Shown here piece by piece: positions 5,925 to 11,719 of a stretch of 11,719 nucleotides of DNA; the first letter of the stretch is position 1, and each line of letters opens with the position of its first letter. A program made the translations under genes and the position numbers. The notes under the pieces are model-generated. The model was given only the letters and a program-made list of their open reading frames with translations. It ran no database searches and was not told the origin of the DNA. Source of the stretch: CAILHX01 sp036561085 (GTDB taxonomy: Bacteria > Pseudomonadota > Gammaproteobacteria > Burkholderiales > Methylophilaceae); NCBI GenBank assembly GCA_036561085.1, contig DATBPY010000063.1:1-11719 (forward strand), written 5' to 3'.

Positions 5925-8900
5925 ATGACAGACAACACCCCCGAAAAGAGTCAACTCGAAGCCGTCAGCGCCATTGCGCTGGAACTGCTGCGGAAAGTCA
6001 CCGGCCTGGGTGAGCATGATCTGCGGGTCAACACCACATTCGAAGAGATCAGGCTGGAGTCGCTGGCCATCACCGCGTTTGTCGCCAGTCTGGAAGCTTA
6101 TTTCCCCGACATCTCGAAAACCTTTATTTTCGATTGCCGCACACTGCTGGATGTGGGCGCGTATCTGATCAAACGCCACCCGGATGAAGTGAGCAAACTG
6201 CTGGCATCAAGGCAGTCTGCACCCAGCCGGCCTGCATCAATACCCACACCAGTTCCTGAGCAGGTATCTCAAGCGGTCGCACATGCCGCACCGCTCACCC
6301 AAGACACGGAATGGCCTGAGATCACCCTGCCCATGATGGGCATCCCCGGTCAGGCACAAGGCCATCAGTTACAAGGTGATACCCAGGCGGACGCCATCGC
6401 CATCATCGGCATGCAAGGCCAATTCCCAGGGGCGGAAACGCTGGATGAATTCTGGCAGAACCTGTGCGAAAGCCGCGACTCCGTCGGCGAGATCCCTGCC
6501 GACCGCTGGCCGCTGTCGCAATTCTTCGAGCAAGGTACCGATTCACGCAAGAGCGGTCTCAGTTATGCGAAGTGGGGCGGTTTCATTCCCGATGTCGATA
6601 AATTCGACGCACAATTCTTCGGTATCTCCGCACGCGAAGCCGCGCAGATGGATCCGCAGGAGCGCATCTTCCTAGAATGCGCCTGGCATGCCATGGAGAA
6701 TGCGGCATTGTTCGGCGAGCGCGCTGAGAACCTGAAACAGGGTGGCAGCTATAACGTCGGCGTGTTCGTCGGCCTCACCACCAACACTTACAGCCTGCTC
6801 ACCCCCGATCATTGGAAGACCGGCGGCACGGATGTTCCCGCTGCCGTACCCTGGTCGGCAGCCAATCGTGTGTCTTTCGCGCTCAATCTTTCCGGGCCTA
6901 GCATGGCGGTGGATACCGCGTGTTCATCCTCGCTGGTGGCATTGCACCTGGCTTGCAACAGCATCGCCAACGGAGAGTGCAAAGCAGCCATCGCAGGCGG
7001 CGTGAATCTGTATTTCCATCCTGCCAAATACATTCAACTGTGCCAGTTGCAAATGCTGTCGCCGACCGGACGTTGCCATACTTTCGGTAAAGACGGCGAC
7101 GGGTTCGTGCCGGGCGAAGGTGTGGGTGCCGTCATCCTTAAGCCGCTGGCGGCGGCAAAAGCCGACGGCGACCGCATACTCGGCGTGATCCGCGGTACTG
7201 CGGTGAACCATTGCGGTCGTACCAACGGCTACACTGTGCCCAATGCGCAATCGCAGGCGCAATTGATCCAGACCGCGTTGGAGGTAGGCAAGCTGCCGCC
7301 TTCCAGCATCAGCTACATCGAAGCGCACGGCACCGGCACCAAGCTGGGCGACCCCATCGAATACAGCGCATTGGCGGATACATTGGCCGCCAAGACATCG
7401 CAAACACCATGCGGCATGGGCTCGGTAAAATCCAATATCGGCCATCTTGAATCCGCTGCGGGTATCGCGGGCGTGATCAAAGTATTGCTGCAACTACGTC
7501 ACCAACGCATCACGCCATCGCTAGGTTCGCGTGAGCTTAACCCCGCTTTGGACATGACCGGTTCGCGCTTTTTCGTACCGCAGCAACCCATGGAATGGCA
7601 GCCCGACCCGGCAAGCGGATTGAGAAGGGCGGGTGTCAGTTCGTTCGGCGCTGGCGGCACCAACGGCCATGTGATCATTGAAGAAGCTCCCCAACAGCAT
7701 CGCCATGCGCAAGCAGGTATGCCGGAGTTCCTGGCCTTCCCCGTCTCGGCTCGTTCAAGCGATCAATTGAGAGGGTCGCTTACCGATCTGCTCACCTTCA
7801 TCCAGTCCGAGTCGTTCGCCAAAGATGCCAACGCCTTGCATGCGCTCGCGTACACGCTGCAATGCGGCCGCAGGCATCATCCGTTCCGTTTCGTTACGGT
7901 GGTAAAGACGCGCGAAGAACTAGTACGGAATCTGACGCAATACCTCAACACCGATGCCTCCGCGCAAGCTACCTTGCCCATGGTGCTCACCAGCCATGTG
8001 CGCGCGGATGAAGAAACCGACGTGCGGGACGTCATGCAAGATGCATTGGCGCTGGCAAGGCTGTGGAGCGAAGGCGGCAGGGTAGTTTGGCAGGCCTTGT
8101 GGACGACATCGCCGGTCTTGATCGACATGCCGCTTTATCCGTTCGCCAGGGAACGTCACTGGATCAACGACAGCCATGTGAACATGACCATGCCTGGCGG
8201 CGAGGCGATTCAACCTCTCAGCCAACCAGCCGTGCAGTCTGCAAGCCCAGACCGCACATTCACTTTCACCGGCCAGGAATATTTCCTGCGCGATCACCAG
8301 ATCAGCGGCAGCCCCATCTTCCCGGCGGCGGCTTATTTCGACCGTTTCTACAGCGTGCTCAAGCAACACGGCTGGGGCGAGCAGGTGAGCTTCCAGGACA
8401 TCACCTGGAGCAATCCATTCAGGCCGGACGGCTTGGATATCACTGCCATGGTTTGCGATGTGGACCAAGCGGGTCATGAAATGACGTTGAGATTCTCTTC
8501 CCCTGATAAAGAGAAAGTCTATTGCAGGGCGCATTGCGTGCAAGACGATGCTTTGCGTGCCGCAGCACAGGAATCGTTCGCTGACGTGCGCTCAAGATGC
8601 GTGAAGCAATTCGATGCGAAATCGTGTTATCCGGTATTCGAATCGTTGGGCATGATGTACGGACCTGCATTCCGCGGCATGCAGTGGGCATGGATAGGCG
8701 AGAACGCGAACGAAGCGCTGGTCGAGGTATCTCTCAGTACGCCTGTTGCGCATCTGCGCGACGAATCCAGCGTGCTCGAACCGGGCATGCTGGACGGCAT
8801 ATTCCAGAGCAGTTTCGTGGTTTCCATGGCCGCGCCTACGCCGGTGACCAGCCAGTTCATTCCCTACAGCATCAAAGCCCTCCGTGTGCATAAAAAACCG

Positions 8901-11719
8901 GGAGCCAAGGTGTTCGTGCATGTGAAACAACGCCCGCAACAAAACCAGTTGTGGAGCATCTCCGATTTTGTGGTGTTCGACCCTAACGGCGAACGCCTGT
9001 TGGAGATCGACGAATTCCGTTTCCGTACCCTTATCCATAACAGCGATACAGGAATGGGGAAAAGCGCCGCTTCAGTAGCAGAACACGGCGTGCATGTGTT
9101 CCAGCCGGTGTGGGTGGAAACGCCGTTGACCGCCCAGGCTAACAAGCTGTCAAACACTGTCATCTTCGATCACAAGCCCGACTTATACCAATCGCTGGCC
9201 CATGCCCAGCCTGAATCGGCTCAGTCGCTATGGCTGGTGATGCCGGGCGAGCAGTTCTCGATCAAGCCGGGCAATGTGATCGAGCTGGACTACAAACAAC
9301 CGGCTCAACTTGAGTTGTTGTGGCGCATGTTCACTGCCGAAGGCAGTCTGCCGGAGCAGCTCATCTTCAATCCCACGCCGCGCACCATCCGCGACAACCT
9401 GAACCTGTCATGGGAAGGCTATGTGGGCCTGGATGGCAGCAAGGACATCATCGAGATCATCCGTAGCGCATGCCGTCCTACCTCATCGCCGCGTTTCCAT
9501 GTGCAGATCAACGACCGCTACGATGCCAGCGGAATCACCTTTGCTACCGCTATTGCCGGATTCTTGCGGGCAGTGCACATGGAGATACCGACCATCACCG
9601 CAAGCATCGTCAGCGACATGCAGGAAGCCGATGCTACCCAGCATTTCGCACAGGAAGTATTGCAGGCCGAGCGGGCAGGCGTGCAGGAAATAAAATGGAT
9701 GAACGGCAAACGATCCGTCAGGCGCATACGTCCGCGCGACGCCCAAAGGCATGTACCGAACCAATTGGCAGCGAATGATGTGGTCGTCATTACCGGCGGT
9801 GCCGGCGCCATCGCGCGCAATCTTGCGGAAACCCTGGCCGAAACAGCAGGCATACGCCTGGCATTGATAGGCCGCTCAGCCGAAGATGCCGGTATACGGG
9901 CTTTCGCCGACAAGCTGCGCACCGAGAAAAACATACAGATCGAGTACTGGCGCTCCGATTGTACCGACCGCGAGCAACTCGCCGAAACCTTGACCGCCAT
10001 TCGCACCCGTTTCGGTGCCATCACCGGCGTATTGCATTGCGCGGGCACCTTGAAGGATGCATTCTTCCTGCGCCAGGATCAAGCCGATTGGGATAGCATC
10101 CTCAAAGCCAAAGTGCTGGGTGCTTACTGGCTGGATGAATTGACGCAATACGACCCGATCAAGTGGTTCGCGCTATGTTCCGGTTTGGCCGGGGTGCGCG
10201 GCAATATCGGGCAGAGCACTTACGGCATGGCGAATGCCTGGCTGAATGTGTTTGCCGAACGCCGCCAGGATGCCGTTGCCAAATCGCGCCGCCAAGGGAC
10301 CACCATGGCTATCGCATGGTCGCTGTGGAACACGGTGGGCGGCATGCAGCCGCCGCAAAGCATCATCGACCGTTATGCCAAGAAAGGCCTGGTGCCATTA
10401 AACAAGGAAGACGGCATCGCATTCTTCCAGCAGGCGCTGCAACAACCAAGCGCAATCGTCATCCCGGTCAAAGGCCGGGCGCATGCCATCGAGCAGTTCC
10501 TGGATATCTCAAGCAGCGACGCAACGGCAACACCCGTGTCGCAGGCGATGCCTGCCGTTGAGGCAAGGAGTGCAGAACCTCAAGCACAACCCGTATTACA
10601 GGAAAGCTCGCTGGAAGGTGCCGTGATCGCCTATTTGTCCGGGCTGTTATCCAAAGTCACCGGCACCCCGGTCAACAAGATCGACCCGGCAGTGTCGCTG
10701 GAAGCCTTCGGGCTGGATTCCATCCTGGTCACCGAGTTGAACGATGCACTGGAACGCGATTTCCCGCAGATATCGAAAACGGTGCTGTTCGAAGCCAGAA
10801 GCCTGAAGCTGCTGGCGAAGTTGTTGATCGAAGAACACAAAGCGGATGCCTTGAAGATAGCGGCGGGTGCGCCCGCACCGGCAGCCGCAGTGATTGTTGA
10901 GCCGTTCATTCCTGCGGAAGTCGTGGTATCCAAAAAAACTGAATTCACGGAAACACCACGGGCCAGCAAAGGCGACAACATCGCCATCATCGGCATCGCC
11001 GGGCGTTACCCCGGCTCGTCCGACCTGAACGAGCTATGGCAGCATCTATCGGCAGGGCACGACCTGATCAGCGAGATCCCCGACCGTTGGGACATGCCCG
11101 AGGGCGAGTTGGAAGCCAACCCCATCTATGCCAAATGGGGCGGGTTTGTTGACGATTTCGACAAGTTCGACCCGCTGTTCTTCGGCATCTCGCCGCGCGA
11201 TGCAGAACGCATGGACCCGCAGGAAAGATTATTCCTGCAAACCGCATGGCATACCCTGGAAGACGCAGGCTATACGCCTGAATCGCTTTCCGGCGCACGC
11301 GACCAGGAAACTCTGCGCCGTCGTGTCGGTGTGATCGTCGGCGTCATGTACGGCGAATACCAGCTTTACGGGGCCGACGTGACCGATGCGGTGACCAACT
11401 CGTCCTATGCCTCCATCGCCAACCGCGTGTCCTATTGCATGGATTTCGACGGGCCATCGTTCGCCATAGACAGCATGTGTTCATCTTCATTGACCAGCAT
11501 CAGCCTGGCTTGCGACCAACTGCGCAATGGTCGTAGCGACGCGGTGATCGCCGGAGGCGTCAATCTCTCCATCCATCCGCATAAATACCGCATGTTGTGC
11601 GAACTCAATTTTGCATCCACCGACGGGCGCTGCCGCAGTTTCGGCGAAGGCGGCGACGGCTATGTGCCGGGCGAAGGCGTGGGTGCGGTGCTATTGAAGC
11701 GCCTGGAAGACGCGGAAAA
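5925..11719 (+). CDS. trans-AT type polyketide synthase (ACP-KS-DH-KR-ACP-KS..., incomplete at right edge)
   Basis: An uninterrupted frame of 1,931 codons plus two bases that leaves the window within the second ketosynthase. Order by residue: ACP1 (about 12-85), linker, KS1 (156-586), KS-following linker (587-778), DH (779-1040), KR (1059-1517), ACP2 (1564-1638), Ala/Pro linker, KS2 (from 1685). The region between KS1 and DH is only about 190 residues and has no GHSxG acyltransferase motif. It ends in IDMPLYPFARERHW, as in trans-AT enzymes, so malonyl units must come from a separate acyltransferase. The extension module would give a beta-hydroxy or alpha,beta-unsaturated product if the KR works. 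The ATG lies 2 nt after the SDR stop and has no obvious ribosome site, suggesting coupling. The product is unknown. Confidence 0.93.
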   Translation, partial: MTDNTPEKSQLEAVSAIALELLRKVTGLGEHDLRVNTTFEEIRLESLAITAFVASLEAYFPDISKTFIFDCRTLLDVGAYLIKRHPDEVSKLLASRQSAPSRPASIPTPVPEQVSQAVAHAAPLTQDTEWPEITLPMMGIPGQAQGHQLQGDTQADAIAIIGMQGQFPGAETLDEFWQNLCESRDSVGEIPADRWPLSQFFEQGTDSRKSGLSYAKWGGFIPDVDKFDAQFFGISAREAAQMDPQERIFLECAWHAMENAALFGERAENLKQGGSYNVGVFVGLTTNTYSLLTPDHWKTGGTDVPAAVPWSAANRVSFALNLSGPSMAVDTACSSSLVALHLACNSIANGECKAAIAGGVNLYFHPAKYIQLCQLQMLSPTGRCHTFGKDGDGFVPGEGVGAVILKPLAAAKADGDRILGVIRGTAVNHCGRTNGYTVPNAQSQAQLIQTALEVGKLPPSSISYIEAHGTGTKLGDPIEYSALADTLAAKTSQTPCGMGSVKSNIGHLESAAGIAGVIKVLLQLRHQRITPSLGSRELNPALDMTGSRFFVPQQPMEWQPDPASGLRRAGVSSFGAGGTNGHVIIEEAPQQHRHAQAGMPEFLAFPVSARSSDQLRGSLTDLLTFIQSESFAKDANALHALAYTLQCGRRHHPFRFVTVVKTREELVRNLTQYLNTDASAQATLPMVLTSHVRADEETDVRDVMQDALALARLWSEGGRVVWQALWTTSPVLIDMPLYPFARERHWINDSHVNMTMPGGEAIQPLSQPAVQSASPDRTFTFTGQEYFLRDHQISGSPIFPAAAYFDRFYSVLKQHGWGEQVSFQDITWSNPFRPDGLDITAMVCDVDQAGHEMTLRFSSPDKEKVYCRAHCVQDDALRAAAQESFADVRSRCVKQFDAKSCYPVFESLGMMYGPAFRGMQWAWIGENANEALVEVSLSTPVAHLRDESSVLEPGMLDGIFQSSFVVSMAAPTPVTSQFIPYSIKALRVHKKPGAKVFVHVKQRPQQNQLWSISDFVVFDPNGERLLEIDEFRFRTLIHNSDTGMGKSAASVAEHGVHVFQPVWVETPLTAQANKLSNTVIFDHKPDLYQSLAHAQPESAQSLWLVMPGEQFSIKPGNVIELDYKQPAQLELLWRMFTAEGSLPEQLIFNPTPRTIRDNLNLSWEGYVGLDGSKDIIEIIRSACRPTSSPRFHVQINDRYDASGITFATAIAGFLRAVHMEIPTITASIVSDMQEADATQHFAQEVLQAERAGVQEIKWMNGKRSVRRIRPRDAQRHVPNQLAANDVVVITGGAGAIARNLAETLAETAGIRLALIGRSAEDAGIRAFADKLRTEKNIQIEYWRSDCTDREQLAETLTAIRTRFGAITGVLHCAGTLKDAFFLRQDQADWDSILKAKVLGAYWLDELTQYDPIKWFALCSGLAGVRGNIGQSTYGMANAWLNVFAERRQDAVAKSRRQGTTMAIAWSLWNTVGGMQPPQSIIDRYAKKGLVPLNKEDGIAFFQQALQQPSAIVIPVKGRAHAIEQFLDISSSDATATPVSQAMPAVEARSAEPQAQPVLQESSLEGAVIAYLSGLLSKVTGTPVNKIDPAVSLEAFGLDSILVTELNDALERDFPQISKTVLFEARSLKLLAKLLIEEHKADALKIAAGAPAPAAAVIVEPFIPAEVVVSKKTEFTETPRASKGDNIAIIGIAGRYPGSSDLNELWQHLSAGHDLISEIPDRWDMPEGELEANPIYAKWGGFVDDFDKFDPLFFGISPRDAERMDPQERLFLQTAWHTLEDAGYTPESLSGARDQETLRRRVGVIVGVMYGEYQLYGADVTDAVTNSSYASIANRVSYCMDFDGPSFAIDSMCSSSLTSISLACDQLRNGRSDAVIAGGVNLSIHPHKYRMLCELNFASTDGRCRSFGEGGDGYVPGEGVGAVLLKRLEDAE
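5958..6179 (+). other. PKS domain: N-terminal acyl carrier protein (ACP1)
   Basis: A four-helix carrier-protein pattern with the phosphopantetheine serine at Ser46 in EIRLESLAI. The residue before the Ser is Glu instead of the usual Asp (LES rather than LDS). The helix after it reads FPDISKTFIFDCRTL, closely parallel to ACP2. No loading enzyme domain precedes it in this protein. Confidence 0.8.
6390..7682 (+). other. PKS domain: ketosynthase 1 (KS1)
   Basis: A complete condensing domain. The nucleophile is Cys333 in DTACSSSLVA, with His468 in EAHGTGT and His507 in SNIGHLE, so the Cys-His-His triad is intact and decarboxylative elongation is expected. It runs from IAIIGMQGQFPG to GGTNGHVIIEEAP. 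Confidence 0.93.
8259..9044 (+). other. PKS domain: dehydratase (DH)
   Basis: A double-hotdog dehydratase with catalytic His791 in HQISGSPIFP (HxxxGxxxxP), an MMYGPAF segment, and catalytic Asp957 in LDGIFQ (DxxxQ). Both catalytic residues are present, so water elimination from a beta-hydroxy intermediate is expected if one is supplied. Confidence 0.87.
9099..10475 (+). other. PKS domain: ketoreductase (KR) with degenerate motifs
   Basis: A structural subdomain is followed by a catalytic Rossmann part. The cofactor loop is TGGAGAIA (1290-1297): the last two glycines of TGxxxGxG are both Ala (1295, 1297). Lys1396 (AKVLGA), Tyr1433 and Asn1437 are in place. The position 13 before the Tyr, where the catalytic Ser is expected, is Gly1420, with a Ser one place earlier (Ser1419). 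An LKD in place of the LDD motif and the lack of the A-type Trp would suggest B-type stereochemistry if it is active. Confidence 0.85.
10614..10838 (+). other. PKS domain: acyl carrier protein 2 (ACP2)
   Basis: The standard phosphopantetheine site FGLDSI has Ser1599. The following helix DFPQISKTVLFEARSL has the trans-AT ACP style. It carries the intermediate made by the KS1-DH-KR set to KS2. Confidence 0.9.
10977..11719 (+). other. PKS domain: ketosynthase 2 (KS2), cut by window edge
   Basis: Starts IAIIGIAGRYPG and has the nucleophile Cys1852 in DSMCSSSLTS, a form frequent in trans-AT ketosynthases, then TDGRCRSFGEGGDG. The two histidines of the triad lie beyond the window, so activity cannot be judged. 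Confidence 0.92.

Noticed and set aside
7683..8258. Hidden acyltransferase between KS1 and DH
   Set aside because: The stretch is about 190 residues, lacks GHSxG and related motifs, and matches the KS-following linker of trans-AT enzymes.
9518..10048. Long minus-strand frames within the PKS (also 6924-7493 and 7920-8543)
   Set aside because: They are antisense to conserved KS, DH and KR sequence and match no protein family that I recognise.

Overview
The window looks like chromosomal DNA of a Gram-negative proteobacterium. The signs are moderate GC (by eye mid-50s %, with AT-rich intergenic gaps), a canonical twin-arginine signal, sigma70-like promoters, a TetR/hydrolase divergon and a flavocytochrome c sulfide dehydrogenase-type flavoprotein. 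A sulfur- or iron-oxidising betaproteobacterium would fit, but that assignment is inference and I cannot name the species.

Left part (1-1929): the start of an aldo/keto reductase gene runs off the left edge on the minus strand. Upstream of it, also on the minus strand, is an exported alpha/beta hydrolase. A strong intrinsic terminator lies between the two. A TetR-family regulator is transcribed divergently from the hydrolase. The gap between them holds a near-consensus hydrolase promoter and two 18-bp inverted repeats, one on the promoter of each gene. This is the usual layout of a TetR repressor controlling itself and its neighbour.

Middle (1948-3660): a Tat-exported FAD protein of the FccB family is on the minus strand, convergent with tetR. 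It keeps the three cysteines typical of the family but has no cytochrome partner here. The following 348-bp gap (3313-3660) has no gene. It carries three GATTCAA repeats at an exact 14-bp period next to the FccB-like start, and a doubled TTGACATAT promoter region ahead of the next gene.

Right part (3661-11719): three plus-strand genes look like one biosynthetic unit: a flavin-containing monooxygenase, a stand-alone short-chain dehydrogenase/reductase (SDR), and, 2 nt after the SDR stop, a very large polyketide synthase (PKS) that runs off the right edge. The PKS reads without interruption from 5925 (at least 1,931 codons) as ACP-KS-DH-KR-ACP-KS, with no acyltransferase domain. It is therefore most likely a trans-AT PKS. 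Its KS and DH catalytic residues are intact. Its KR has alanines at two glycines of the NADPH motif and glycine where the catalytic serine is normally found. This raises the possibility that the intact upstream SDR supplies the ketoreduction in trans. The start of a trans-AT polyketide locus is the most interesting content of the window.
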